Shown here one piece after another: positions 33,972 through 45,379 of a stretch of DNA of 64,000 bases. How positions within the stretch are numbered: position 1 is the stretch's first letter; every line of letters starts with the position of its first letter. The stretch spans positions 29,343,037 to 29,407,036 of the forward strand of contig OX328123.1 of assembly GCA_946811695.1 (NCBI GenBank). Direction: 5' to 3'. Made by a program: the position numbers and the translations under genes. The notes under the pieces were generated by a model. That model worked only from the letters and a program-made list of their open reading frames with translations. It did no database searches and was not told the origin of the DNA. The DNA comes from Gonocerus acuteangulatus (lineage: Eukaryota; Arthropoda; Insecta; Hemiptera; Coreidae).

Positions 33972-34225
33972 AAGGGAGGGGTCAGCTCAGTGGTAGTGCT
34001 CTCGACTAATATGTTGGAGGATGGGAGCTCAAAGCTAAAGCGTACAAAAGATTTTATCTTTCGTGTATTTGTTTTTGAGTTGGATTCGGGGCCCCAGACC
34101 GTCCCTAGGTTAGTGGGCCTTTAATTAATTTATAAATTGGGTACCTGCAGAGGAACAAATGAGGCGACCGGATCATGGTACTGAATTTGTCCCTCACATC
34201 ATAAATTGAAACATCATACGGGAGT
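33972..34225 (+). mobile_element. Family A SINE, diverged copy
   Basis: GGTCAGCTCAGTGGTAGTGC head and CTAATATG anticodon loop, then GACCGTCCCTAGGTTAG, TTTAATTAATTTATAAATTGGGTACC and ATCATGGTACTGA follow the order of the full copy. B box decayed (GAGCTCAAAGC). Tail lost. Confidence 0.75.
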
Positions 34226-34264
34226 ACTTTTGGAAAGGGTATGAGCGTTTACTCTTAAGTAATG

Positions 34265-34283
34265 ATTTTCTTCTTCTTCTTCT

Positions 34284-34349
<66 letters not shown>
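34265..34349. repeat. (TTC)n then (CT)n microsatellite
   Basis: TTCTTC run followed by a long pure CT tract and a short CA tract. Confidence 0.95.
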
Positions 34350-34352
<3 letters not shown>

Positions 34353-34740
34353 AAACACACACACACATACACAAACACCATATCCTCACCATATTCTTCT
34401 TACGTATAACTCTACCCGCAGCTGGTCGGGAATGGAGTGCGAGAAGCAACCGTTATCCATTACGAGTTAGAAATAAGATACAATTCTGCAGCTGAATGTG
34501 CATTCTTAAGTAATTTATAAAGGTAGATCTTGGTTCAGCGGTATATTCATAATCCATTCAATATGGCAATAGGATGTGCTACGGGTTTATACGAGCTTTA
34601 TGTTAAGTCATTCTGAATAAGAAATTTAGCACACTACCCAAATTTATGAAAAGTAAGATATACAAAGTTTGGTTACGTTTCGAAAAGTAGTCACAAAAAA
34701 ATAACATAATAACAAATAAATAGCAGTTTTGAACATTTTT
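34350..34740. other. Unassigned interval
   Basis: Nothing recognised. Confidence 0.4.
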
Positions 34741-34745
34741 TTATA

Positions 34746-34998
34746 TTTTATTGATGTTTTCCGGTAGTGGGGTTGCTTAATTCCAGAGGGTGAAACAAAA
34801 TTCAGTCTTCCCACAAATTTTCTTTATTTTGCACTAGGCCTTTCAACACAAATGTGCCATCATCAGGTACTGGCATGCATGTTCATTTATGTTGTTACAG
34901 CATAATGCTGTTCCGGTAGAAGCTCGACAAGCTGTATTCATTTTATTGATGTTTTCCGGTAGTGGGGTTGCAGGAATTTTGTTTCACCCTCTGGAATT
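34746..34998. mobile_element. PLE remnant of a second family with direct and inverted repeats
   Basis: A 31-base perfect direct repeat (34746-34776 and 34941-34971; key part GATGTTTTCCGGTAGTGGGG) is combined with a 25-base perfect inverted repeat (34779-34803 and 34974-34998; key part CCAGAGGGTGAAACAAAATTC). A hammerhead motif lies between them. Mixed direct and inverted terminal copies are typical of PLE insertions. Confidence 0.65.
34831..34870 (-). ncRNA. Hammerhead ribozyme motif, GGCC type
   Basis: On the minus strand: CTGATGA core, helix II GGCACA/TGTGTT-like with a short T loop, GAAA, palindromic helix III GGCC, then TA as the NUH end (CUA) followed by GTGC, which pairs with GTAC before the core to make helix I. 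All three helices can form; GGCC could also pair between two molecules. Confidence 0.65.
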
Positions 34999-35899
34999 TT
35001 TTTTATAGTTCATTAAGTATCTTAAGCTGAAAAATCGTGGTATATAGAGTGGTTGTACTCCTAAGTATACTAATACTTGCGGTACCTTAGAGACTGCATT
35101 TCAAAGTGAACTTTAAAAGGTAGTTTGTAAAAGTGGGAAATACTTTGTAAACAACAAAAAAATACCTGCAGTTGGGCCTAGGTGTTGCAGTTAACTCCTG
35201 GATATAGTAAAGCTAGTTTGGTTGGTTCTTGGAAGTAGTCAATTAGTTAGTGACGTCGGTCAATTGGTTGTTACATTGCCGTTGTATTTGGTTTGTCTAT
35301 GGCGGAGGCATTAGGTCTGCCGTTTCTTTGCCTTGTTGACCTGGTTTGTCGACGGCTCTGGTCAACCAGCCGATGTCATCGATGAAGAAAGCCAAGGCAT
35401 GGCTGAATAGTAGGGAGTGACCCTGGAAGACAATGTACCACCCGGAAGAAACGGCGAGACAATGCTTAACAGCTGACTTGTCAAGGGGAAAACCTGCTTC
35501 GGAGATTGCTGAGTTGAAGTCAAACATCGCCCGTGGAGGTCGAGAAAGAAAAACTTAACGGTCGTGAAATTCCAAGCATAATAAAGATTTCTGGAATAGA
35601 TTCTTGGTGGGTGCCACAAATGGAGTCTAAAGTAACATCTTAAGCTTTGTCCACAAGGGGATACAAATCCGAAACATTGTCTACGTTTATAGTCTCTCTC
35701 TATGTGTGCAGAAATTCTATGAAGAAAATCTAGCGAATTTGTTGCTTGTAGGCATTTGAATGCCTTTTTTTTTTTTGACATTTAGTTGATATTGGTATTC
35801 GGAATGGGATCACTGTTTGTGTAGTTCAAATTTTATACAATGAAACAAAAAAGGAAGAGGAGATTTTTGCGGAGGAAACTTGGTGGCAATTTACTTTCA
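34999..35899. other. Unassigned interval
   Basis: At 35655-35690 GGGGATACAAATCCGAAACATTG recalls helix II, GAAA and the cleavage region of a hammerhead, but the CTGANGA core is not intact. A long minus-strand frame at 35362-35781 has no recognisable domain. Confidence 0.35.
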
Positions 35900-35914
35900 G
35901 AAGTGGAATTAAAA

Positions 35915-36196
35915 ATAAAAATCAGTCTCCTATCAGGCTACGAGGGCCCTGAGGAGCAGATACTATAGAGCTATCTGATTAATAACCATACAGTGCACTT
36001 GGGAAATAGCGTGGTCAGTACTATCCTCCGGCCGCCTGATTTGCCCGTTTGGGTTGGCCCAGGGACGGCCAGGGATGCCGAATTCAACCTTTCGACGAAG
36101 TCACTAGGAGATAAAAATCGTTAGGGCTTGCTCGGGATTTGAACTCAGGTCCTCCAGCATATTAGTCCGGTGCGCTACAACCACCCCCCCCACCCC
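35915..36196 (-). mobile_element. Family A SINE with internal deletion
   Basis: Minus-strand copy with loop CTAATATG and GAGTTCAAATCC, ending CTGATAGGAGACTGATTT. The stretch holding the body hairpin and TTTAATTAATT is missing. Flanks GAAGTGGAATTAAAA and GAACTGAAATTAGAA match 12/15. A C-run replaces part of the head. Confidence 0.8.
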
Positions 36197-36239
36197 GAAC
36201 TGAAATTAGAAGACGTGAAGGATTAATTTACGTAAGTTT

Positions 36240-36860
36240 AGTCTTCCTCTTTGAATTCCATAGGATATTCTTAAGTCTTCCTCTTTGAATTCCAAAGGAT
36301 ATTCTTAAGCCTTTTTCTTTGAATTCCAGTAGAGTTCCTTTTGTCTTCCTCTTTGGATTCCAATAGAGTTCCTTTAGTCTTCCTCTTTGGATTCCAATAG
36401 AGTTCCTTTAGTCTTCCTCTTTGGATTCCAATAGAGTTCCTTTTGTCTTCCTCTTTGGATTCCAATAGAGTTCCTTTAGTCTTCCTCTTTGGATTCCAAT
36501 AGAGTTCCTTTTGTCTTCCTCTTTGGATTCCAATAGAGTTCCTTTAGTCTTCCTGTTTGGATTCCAATAGGGTTCCTTTAGTCTTCCTGTTTGGATTCCA
36601 ATAGAGTTCATTTAGTCTTCCTCTTTGGATTCCAATAGAGTTCCTTTAGTCTTCCTCTTTGGATTCCAATAGAGTTCATTTAGTCTTACTCTTTGGATTC
36701 CAATAGATTTCATTTAGTCTTACTCTTTGGATTCCAATAGAGTTCCTTTAGTCTTCCTCTTTGGATTCCAATAGAGTTCATTTAGTCTTACTCTTTGGAT
36801 TCCAATAGAGTTCCTTTAGTCTTCCTCTTTGGATTCCAATAGAGTTCCTTTTGTCTTTCT
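36240..36860. repeat. Tandem repeat, about 17-18 x 35 bp
   Basis: Unit contains GTCTTCCTCTTTGGATTCC and AATAGAGTTCCTTTA. Units differ at a few sites (TTTG or TTTA, CCTC or CCTG or TACTC). Because 35 is not a multiple of 3, the frames seen across it cycle through three readings; they are not a gene. Confidence 0.95.
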
Positions 36861-37005
36861 CTTTACAAGGATCTCAACGAACATAGAATAGTGGTAATAT
36901 TAGCTGAAGGCACCTGAAGTAACGCAAGGTAGATCTATTTACTCGTGATCACTTAGACAAGTAAAACAACTTGCAGAAAATTACAAATCCAACCTGTTCA
37001 CAGAC

Positions 37006-37185
37006 AAATAGTAACATATTTCCCCTTACATTATGTGACTAGGAGTTGATAAATAGTAACATATTTCCCCTAACATTATGTGACTAGGAGTTGATAAATA
37101 GTAACATATTTCCCCTGACATTATGTGACTAGGAGTTGATAAATAGTAACATATTTCCCCTTACATTATGTGACTAGGAGTTGAT
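37006..37185. repeat. Tandem repeat, 4 x 45 bp
   Basis: Starts at 37006, 37051, 37096 and 37141; units (AAATAGTAACATATTTCCCC then TATGTGACTAGGAGTTGAT) differ at one site. Confidence 0.97.
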
Positions 37186-37510
37186 AAATGTACACCATTT
37201 GCATATACTCCCGATAAATGCATTGATTATTTAGATAAATCATTCAACTTAACGCAATCTATATACCTTCCACGGCCTCAACAACCATCATAAATAAAAT
37301 GTAATCGTAATATTAGTAACAGGTCGGTATTTGCTCAGTTATAGCGGAGGTGTTTGTTATTGGCTCAGAATGGTCCATTATTGTTATTTATTTATTTTTA
37401 AATCGCCTGCCCATACGAATTATTTTTATATTAAATATTCAAGTGGATAACCGTTCAGATGATAAGAAATCAAGAATGGTGATCGTGGAATCTTCCTCTA
37501 TCCTCTAGGA
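37186..37510. other. Unassigned interval
   Basis: Nothing recognised. Confidence 0.4.
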
Positions 37511-37560
37511 ATGTATTGCTGAAGATGGCTACCAAAGACTTTGCCAAAACGTTCAAAATC
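37511..37560 (+). ncRNA. Decayed hammerhead motif of a PLE terminus
   Basis: CTGAAGA (37519-37525), TGGCTACC ... TTTGCC as a weak helix II, AAAA where GAAA is required, then CGTTC. The helix I strands GTATTG and CAAAAT partly pair. The G to A change in the core would inactivate it. Confidence 0.4.
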
Positions 37561-37633
37561 CCTACTGGTTACTAAATGTAGACGTTTTCCTGTATGTAAT
37601 GAATCTGTAGTCCGGTTGGAGGCTGAGGAAAGA

Positions 37634-37979
37634 AATCGCAAGAAACCTCTGATTCATCGAAAAAAAAGCAGAAGTGCGTTGTTACACGTCCAGAAAGTAT
37701 CTTCTCTCAATAGCTATAGCAAATTAAATCACTGTTATCTCAAAGGAAATTTTGTCTACTTTATGGTGGCATAATTAGAATTTAATTATCTTGAACAGTT
37801 TTTGAGTAATCCTTTCTTTTTCAATAAAATATATATCTACCATAGAAAAAAGAAGAAAATTGGAGGTAACTGCTTTGCCCTTCGGAATGGGATCATACTT
37901 CAAATGAACTTATTTGTTGGAAATTATGTCTAAAATCACCTCCTAGAGTTTGGCTACTTTTATCTGAATCACCCTGTAT
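37634..37979 (-). repeat. Dispersed repeat starting ACAGGGTGAT, copy 2
   Basis: Reverse-orientation relative of 3051-3352, with the end CATACAGGGTGATTCAG on the minus strand and shared internal blocks in the same order. Confidence 0.6.
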
Positions 37980-39606
37980 GGTGGTGGAAATCTTCGTGTA
38001 TTTACATAGATACATTTTTGTAGTGGCCGAGTATAAAAAGTAGATTCCGATTGATTGAGATTATGAATATATTCTGCCAAGAAATTCTCTCAAAATCAGC
38101 AAACACATATGAACTTCAAGCAAGACGAAACGTTTTGATGCATTCTTCATATCTGCTTGCTTGATTTATGGACTCCATTTACTATTTCAAGGAAACGACG
38201 AGGCGCAATCATGAGCAGACTTCCTGCTTATTATCGGAGCCTCATAAATGAGGATCGATATGAGCCTCATAATCGGGAGCCTCGTGTTGTAATCGCACCT
38301 AAGCCCATTAACCAGCTGGAATTACCCCGCGGATAATGATGTCTCTCTTTGGTAGTTGTAGCTACCGAGGAATTCTGCGCGAGACTCCGTTAGGCAGGAT
38401 TTTAATAACTGTATGAAAGAAGGATCAACAATTAAAACAGAATTAAACCTCAGGTATGCAGATTTAATCCATCTGCGGAGGTATCGAATAAATATACATG
38501 AATTGTAAAGCATGTATTTAGGTTTCAGCATGAGCTGGTTAAATTTCACCGGGTGCTTCTCCGACTTGTTTTGACTTCAGTATTCGTGCATAAGTTTAAC
38601 TGTGGAATAGTCCAAGAGCTTGCAGGCAGAAGTGGTCACATTAACAACTAGCTGGATTCAAGATATTTTAGGAAACATTATTTGCTGATCAGAAAAATCG
38701 CCTCTCCTACTAGTGAGAATGGTAAGTTTGACCCAACAACCGTCTCAAAATGTGTGTATGGACTCTACATTTTCTCAGCTCTTGCAACATTTACCCAAGC
38801 GGTCGCCGTCTAGCCAAGAGTCATTCCTTGCAATCCATCTTGGGTTGCCAAAGATCCCTTCAAGGCGTCTGGCGTTTTGAATTCACCTTATTTAATAGAT
38901 AAAGAATGCTTTTCTTACGTTAGTAAGTAGACTTGAGAAGTAGGTTATAAACATATATATCTATACTAACCAATATATTTAAATAACAAACTCAATACTA
39001 TATCAGCCAAGTTATTTGAAGTGAAGAGCGCCAACACTTCGGCTGAGGAGGGATACTGTCTGATTAGCGATAGTTCGCCGTGAAAATGCGCTACCTTATC
39101 GAATCAAGCTCTAATCAGCGCTGGCCTTGCTACGTCACGGCTGGCAGTCTCATTAAGATCTTTCTTAATCCCTTCGTCCAGGATAAACTCAAACATTCAA
39201 GTAAGGCTGGTGGAGTCTTATTGGTTCGTTTTACTTTCGATGATAAAAAGTTAGATATGTAGCCACGTGATTTGATAAATGATTCATCAAAGAACGCTTC
39301 AAATTTTCACGTAAGAACCTGCTGCCCTTGAGGCGTACAACACTTGTGTTCTCACTAAACGGGTCGTTTGAAGTATTTTCACATTCCATGAACACGATCA
39401 ACAAGATTTCAAGAGATCGCATGAACTCCCAGGCTCATAGAGTTAAAATGTTTCTTAATTTTGGACGTGTGTTTTGATTTGCCACACAGCTAGCGATTCC
39501 CAGTCGTTGAAGCTTTCATTTATTACTTAGCCGCATTCAAATGTGTTTTTAACACAGATTATGTGCAGTATTTATCGCTGAGTATACATCCATTTCTTTG
39601 ACTCGA
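37980..39606. other. Unassigned interval
   Basis: CAAGACGAAACGTTTTGATGC at 38120-38140 resembles the 3' part of a PLE hammerhead but has no core upstream. GAGCCTCATAA repeats near 38238-38275. No gene recognised. Confidence 0.35.
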
Positions 39607-39830
39607 GACCACCAAAGATTTTATCTTCTAGTCTCATCATTCGTTGGTTGGATTTGGGGCCTCAGGACGTCCCTAAGAGCAGCTAGGCTTTTATTAATTT
39701 ACTAATGGGTACCTGCAAAGGGGAATATCAGGTGGCTGGAGCATAGTACTGACCTAGTGTGCCGTATGGCCAAGAATCAGGAACCTATGCCCCTCTGGGT
39801 CGCTGTGAACTGTTAGGGACTGATTTTTTG
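39607..39830 (+). mobile_element. Family A SINE, 5'-truncated
   Basis: Begins within the body (AAAGATTTTATCTTCTAG) and runs through AGGACGTCCCTAAG, GGGTACCTGCAAAGG, GAGCATAGTACTGACC and GTGTGCCGTATGG to GTTAGGGACTGATTTTTT. The tRNA head is absent, as expected of incomplete reverse transcription. Confidence 0.85.
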
Positions 39831-40950
39831 TTGTTATATAATATGGATAGAGCCAAAAATAATTTTTTCAGCATAGTTTTGTACGTAAAAAGACAGGACC
39901 TTCTTGAAATGTATGACTTCTTAGAAAACGATGACAATGTTACTGCTAGAAGTCTTCATCACTTCAGCTTGATATCCGTGCTGAACAACAATTTATGTAC
40001 TGTGGATACCTGAACTGGCATACGACAGTATATTTATGACCTGGAAGGAGCATAAAATATGATCAAAACATTTAGTTTTCAATGGCTTGGTTCGACGCAA
40101 TGTTTCCAACAGGAACGCGAGAAGGATGAATACTAAGACACTTCGGAACAATTATCCGCTCTTTGGCTTGTAGAAGTAGAAGAGCCGTGAGATTCCAACT
40201 TTCTCCGTGCGCAGCGTCGAATGCTCCACGACTGCTAACAGAGAGTGGAGACACCGACAAAGACAATAATGAGTCATATTGTCCCGTCGGTTCCTCTCAT
40301 CCATTGTCTTAGCTCTAACGGCACCTCCGACCGGCTCGGGCTCCAATCACAGGCCTTGGGCTCTTTGAGGCCGAGCAAGGGGAATTAGCAAGCTAAATTA
40401 TACTATAAGCCACCATTAATTAGGAATGAGAACACTTTGGAAGGTAGCTGAGGTGGGATCTTGTTAGCATATCCGGTTATTTTACATAAAGTATCTGATT
40501 AATGAGGAACCATAGCTTGGAGTGATGATGATCGTTTGATGATGTCCTGCTCAGTTCAGATATTGTAGGGTATTGCTTACCACTTGACTAGTCCTAATCC
40601 TGGAAACCAATTATACCTTATTTATTTATGATGATGCTCCGCATCTAAAGCGAAGAGCACAATTATACCTTATAAGTCAGCAGGTGCGAAATTCAAGTGA
40701 AGCCAATTCTAAAAATTATGCAAGTTTTAGAAATTATCCAAGCTGTCGGAAGAAGATATCATTTTTTTGCTTCACCTCTGGTTGTTCTATTTGTGATTAA
40801 TGCCGCTTGATCGATATTATTGGAAGTATTATATTGGTTAACGGGAACAAATTTCCTATGTCGGACATAGTTTTGGATGAATCAGGGTACCGGCATGGTA
40901 TTCCTTTATTTTCCAGTAAATCATCCAATGGGATCCGACCGGAACCCGTA

Positions 40951-40957
<7 letters not shown>
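39831..40957. other. Unassigned interval
   Basis: Nothing recognised before the CT tract. Confidence 0.4.
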
Positions 40958-41002
<45 letters not shown>

Positions 41003-41035
41003 TCTCTCTCTCTCCCTCTCTCACTCCCTCTGTCT
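40958..41035. repeat. (CT)n-rich low-complexity stretch
   Basis: CT dinucleotides with CACACACT and CTCC interruptions. Confidence 0.95.
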
Positions 41036-41812
41036 CCCCGCGTCTCTCTGTATCTTTCTTCTCCTTTGCCAGCTTTTACCCACTTAGCCATAGTTACCAA
41101 GTAGTTCCCTGTACTGAAGGCTGATAACGATACCATAAGTAGAGATGTAAAAGCCAAACGGAAGAATGCACCGTGGACCTCTCTTCTGACAACTGTCTAA
41201 AACATAATTCGTACTGGAGGAGGTGTCTTGTTTGAACACATCTCTCAGCAATCCAAAGACTACATTATAAAGTTTTTCATCTTTCAAATTCGATAAGACC
41301 AGGTGGCAGGGGAAATCCTTTTCAAATCCATACCTACTTTGTGCTAGTTTGCAGAAAATATATTTTCAATTAGATTTAATTTTTTACGGCGAGTCTCGAG
41401 GCAAACTGCAGCTCACTAAGATAACATTTACTTGCTCCTCTGAAGAATAGGTTCTACCCGCTCTAAATGGTGGGATTAAAATCTCCCACAAGGCCAAATG
41501 TTTGCGTCCTTGGAAACAGTAATTTCACTGAAAACGATCACTAGATAACGCCCAGAATCGGCTCACTAAGAATGGGAGTTTAATTCTAACCCCAGAGACA
41601 AATTATTAACATAGTCTTAGCGGCCGTAATTTTTAAGTGATGAAACGTGTTATTTAATATTCCGAACTAATTACAGAAATGTTGTAGGAAAACAAGTAAA
41701 ACCTGTATGTTAGGAGAGGGGGTTTATCCGTAATCCAACGGGGTGCCAGTGATTTTATCAGTAACTGTGATTATTTTAATTAAATAAAATAACTTTGACT
41801 GTATTAAGTATG
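41036..41812. other. Unassigned interval
   Basis: Nothing recognised. Confidence 0.4.
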
Positions 41813-41843
41813 TTTGGTAACATATGATACATATGTTACCAAA
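41813..41843. repeat. Perfect 14-bp hairpin with 3-base loop
   Basis: TTTGGTAACATATG / CATATGTTACCAAA around ATA. It may be the relic of a palindromic MITE or a structure-prone site. No duplication recognised. Confidence 0.8.
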
Positions 41844-41949
41844 TTTCCTTATTTAAAGTTTAAAATCTTAAATTTTAACGTCCATTTATTAGATATTAAC
41901 TACGAAATTTCCTAATGTTTTTATAGCTTCATTTGTGATCTTGACTCAA

Positions 41950-41996
41950 TGTATGCCTTTACTTACTTTATAAAATAAACTAAGTAAAAGCATACA
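41950..41996. repeat. 16-bp hairpin, one mismatch
   Basis: TGTATGCCTTTACTTA and TAAGTAAAAGCATACA around a 15-base AT-rich loop, about 100 bases upstream of the hAT MITE. Confidence 0.75.
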
Positions 41997-42110
41997 AAGG
42001 ACTGAAGAAAGTGGAGGGTATACGATATAAACATTATGTAGAGAATCATTCCAAAAACTTGGTAGACGTAACAACGGGTACTCACACCCAGAGGGTAAAA
42101 TCTCTTTGGG

Positions 42111-42961
42111 TAGGGCCGCCAAATGGGGGGGACAACCGGGCACAGTTGTCCCGGGTCCGGGTTCCACAGGGGCCCGGTCCGGGCCTCGCTAATTGGAAAA
42201 AAAAAATGTATACGTTATGAACTTGTAAAAAGAATGGGGTTTAGAAATATAGACGGGCCTATATTTATTTGAATTGGATCTATATTTGTTTAATATACAT
42301 AAACGACAAAACAAGTGCAGTCCCAGAATGGTATATTTCATTAGGAGTCGTAATAAAACTAAAAGTACCGAAAGTGACCTTTGCTGCACCGATTGTCTGC
42401 TTTTATTTCATTTCGCTCAAAGCTCAAGATGAAAATAATTTTAAAATGTCCAAAGTCCTATAGCAATGTACTAGAAATTTCAATCTGGCACTGAGAAGTG
42501 GGGTCCCGGATCTGAGAAGTGGGGTCCCGGATCTGAGAAGTGGGGTCCCGGATCTGAGAAGTGGGGGCCCGGATCTGAGAAGTGGGGTCCCGGATCTGAG
42601 AAGTGGGGGCCCGTGATCTGAGAAGTGGGGTCCCGGATCTGAGAAGTGGGGTCCCGGATCTGAGAAGTGGGGTCCCGGATCTGAGAAGTGGGGTCCCGGA
42701 TCTGAGAAGTGGGGGCCCGGATCTGAGAAGTGGGGTCCCGGATCTGAGAAGTGGGGGCCCGGATCTGAGAAGTGGGGTCCCGGATCTGAGAAGTGGGGGC
42801 CCGTGATCTGAGAAGTGGGGTCCCGGATCTGAGAAGTGGGGTCCCGGATCTGAGAAGTGGGGTCCCGGATCTGAGAAGTGGGGTCCCGGATCTGAGAAGT
42901 GGGGGCCCGGATCTGAGAAGTGGGGGCCCGTGATCTGGTCCTGGGAGATTTGGCGGCCCTG
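42111..42961 (-). mobile_element. hAT-type MITE, CAGGGCCG family, copy 2 (851 bp)
   Basis: Inverted ends TAGGGCCGCCAAAT and CAGGGCCGCCAAAT with a perfect 8-base duplication TCTTTGGG at 42103-42110 and 42962-42969. It is the reverse-orientation relative of 24285-24728 and twice as long because of an internal 21-bp tandem expansion. Non-coding. Confidence 0.95.
42491..42937. repeat. 21 x 21-bp tandem expansion inside the hAT MITE
   Basis: CTGAGAAG recurs 21 times, at 21-base steps except for 22-base steps at 42596-42618 and 42786-42808. Units alternate GGGGTCCC and GGGGGCCC. A nine-unit block (190 bases) is repeated, so growth went through a higher-order duplication. The 21-bp length keeps frames open on both strands. 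Confidence 0.97.
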
Positions 42962-42969
42962 TCTTTGGG

Positions 42970-43462
42970 CTACCGTGAAACGCAGAATCAAGAGATAATA
43001 CGGGACTAGGAGGAGCATGCTGGATTCATATCTATGCGAATTTATATGGAGGAGGAGGTATGAGAAGTAGTGCTTTGTTTGAGAAGATTTTGAAACATGA
43101 AGAACCTTATAACAAATATGTATGGAAAATTGATAACAAATATGTATCCAACCTCATTGGATGCGGTTCATTTATTTGAAGGCTTTTGCGAGCTATAACA
43201 ACTTTAGGAAAACAAAATTATTATGTTTATTGTTGCATGGCTGCATAATTTTCGTTTTCGAAGACGAAGCGTGGTGTAACATAAACATGGATTTTGTTAA
43301 ATGGCATTTGGCTATATTGATGATTACTTAGAGTATGATTTGAACATTATCAAAATATTGGTTATAAATACTCAATCTTGCAACCAATAAGTTTATACAC
43401 TAACCCGAAGTGCAGGAGTTCCAAATTAACCAACACTTTCTCAGATTTTTTTCTCTGAAAAT
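42970..43462. other. Unassigned interval
   Basis: A short direct repeat GAAAATTGATAACAAATATGTAT-like pair lies near 43108-43148. Nothing else recognised. Confidence 0.4.
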
Positions 43463-44370
43463 TCAATAGATACGGATTTCCGAATATAATCAATAATAAT
43501 ATTGAAAGAGATAGGTTAAGAGCGAGGCTTCCTCCCTATGGTAATGTAATTATAAACCATTAACTGTATCATGTTTCAACTTCATGTTATTAATTACATT
43601 TTATAGAATAGAAATTCTATAAATCAAGATTAATTCCGTCCATCATTTAAATGAGAAAGTAAAAGCAATCAAGCGGGATTTCCGAATATAATAAATAATA
43701 ATATTGAAAGAGATAGGTTAAGAGCGAGGCTTCCTCCCTATGGTAATGTAATTATAAACCATTAACTGTATCATGTTTCAACTTCATGTTATTAATTACA
43801 TTTAAGTCAATAGATACGGATTTCCGAATATAATAAATAATAATATTGAAAGAGATAGGTTAAGAGCGAGGCTTCCTCCCTATGGTAATGTAATTATAAA
43901 CCATTAACTGTATCATGTTTCAACTTCATGTTATTAATTACATTTTATAGAATAGAAATTCTATAAATCAAGATTAATTCCGTCCATCATTTAAATGAGA
44001 AAGTAAAAGCAATCAAGCGGGATTTCCGAATATAATAAATAATAATATTGAAAGAGATAGGTTAAGAGCGAGGCTTCCTCCCTATGGTAATGTAATTATA
44101 AACCATTAACTGTATCATGTTTCAACTTCATGTTATTAATTACATTTAAGTCAATAGATACGGATTTCCGAATATAATAAATAATAATATTGAAAGAGAT
44201 AGGTTAAGAGCGAGGCTTCCTCCCTATGGTAATGTAATTATAAACCATTAACTGTATCATGTTTCAACTTCATGTTATTAATTACATTTTATAGAATAGA
44301 AATTCTATAAATCAAGATTAATTCCGTCCATCATTTAAATGAGAAAGTAAAAGCAATCAAGCGGGATTTC
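43463..44370. repeat. Higher-order tandem repeat, 344 bp = 202 + 142
   Basis: GATTTCCGAATATAAT starts at 43475, 43677, 43819, 44021 and 44163, with a final partial start at 44365, so spacings alternate 202, 142, 202, 142, 202. Long and short units share TATTGAAAGAGATAGG, GCGAGGCTTCCTCCC and CCATTAACTGTATCATG; the long one adds about 60 bases including AATAGAAATTCTAT. Copies are almost identical. Confidence 0.95.
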
Positions 44371-44566
44371 CTCCGCCATCGACATGATCCTTATATGGGG
44401 AATTAATGCAAATTACCGATAATTGCTTGTAAATTATCTTTTATTAAGACTTATATTAGCAAATATTACTTAACAAATTTCAAGAGTCTAAATATTGTAA
44501 CATTTCGTGACAAAACTTAAAAATATAGTTTCTCATGTAGGCTGGATTCAAAGCCCATATATATAA

Positions 44567-44573
44567 ATATATA

Positions 44574-44621
<48 letters not shown>
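44567..44621. repeat. (AT)n microsatellite
   Basis: TA run, slightly interrupted at its start. Confidence 0.95.
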
Positions 44622-44624
<3 letters not shown>

Positions 44625-45294
44625 AGAAGACTGGATATAATTTAGGAGACAGTAGGCTGTAAATGTCAAAACTACAGGATAGACTCGAGGTGTGAGAGAA
44701 AATTAGTGGATACGCTTTTTGTGAAATTGAGTTTAATAGAAACCTGACAAAATAAGGAAGGCTCCTGCAGTAGTTGTAACATTGTGGTTCATATGTGCTG
44801 GAAATGAGACCTCCTACGGATTTTTACGGCCGGCTTTACGTCCGGTGGGGAGAGGGTGAAGTTCGAAAGCCTGAATAACTGGTGAGGCTGGATTACTAAT
44901 AACACAGGGATTCGATGCAACGAATTGCTGTACCATCGTCAGGAAAAGGCAGTAACAACAGGAAAGGACACTGCATACAGGCAAGGAGAAAGGTAGGTTG
45001 AAGATGTTAGGATTTCTGAGGTCTCAAGGGGTAGATATTTGTATAATTACAATTTATGCCATCAGAGAAGATTACTCTTACACCTGAAGATCAAGGTGCT
45101 AGGATAGACGAAGGTTATGGCCAGGATAAGGATCTCAGGAGAATGGGTAAACATATGGAAAAAAGGAGAAGACAGGTGCGAGAAATGCTGGATTCACCAC
45201 AGGAAAAAGTAACTGACAAGAGCATTTGATAGGATACGCGTTAGAAGAAGGAGGTGGCAGGTGCGAAGATTACTGTACGCACTCTGGTAGAGAT
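44622..45294. other. Unassigned interval
   Basis: Purine-rich sequence with recurring GATAGACTCGAGG- and GGATAC-like words; no element or gene recognised. Confidence 0.35.
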
Positions 45295-45301
45295 CGGAGA
45301 G

Positions 45302-45375
<74 letters not shown>
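45295..45375. repeat. (GA)n microsatellite
   Basis: Pure AG dinucleotides over about 75 bases. Confidence 0.95.

Positions 45376-45379
<4 letters not shown>

Noticed and set aside
34262..34495. Poly-Ser/Leu type frames across CT or GA tracts (also 40807, 40877, 45270, 15406)
   Set aside because: Translations of microsatellites without other protein features.
35640..35690. Another hammerhead (GGGGATACAAATCCGAAACATTG)
   Set aside because: Helix II and GAAA are plausible, but the CTGANGA core is not present, so it is mentioned only within the interval note.
36271..36611. Lysine-rich repetitive frames on the minus strand
   Set aside because: Produced by the 35-bp array cycling through three frames.
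42458..43018. 186-residue repetitive frame, the longest in the window
   Set aside because: It is created by the 21-bp tandem expansion inside a hAT MITE; the unit has no stop in that frame and the same region is open on the other strand.
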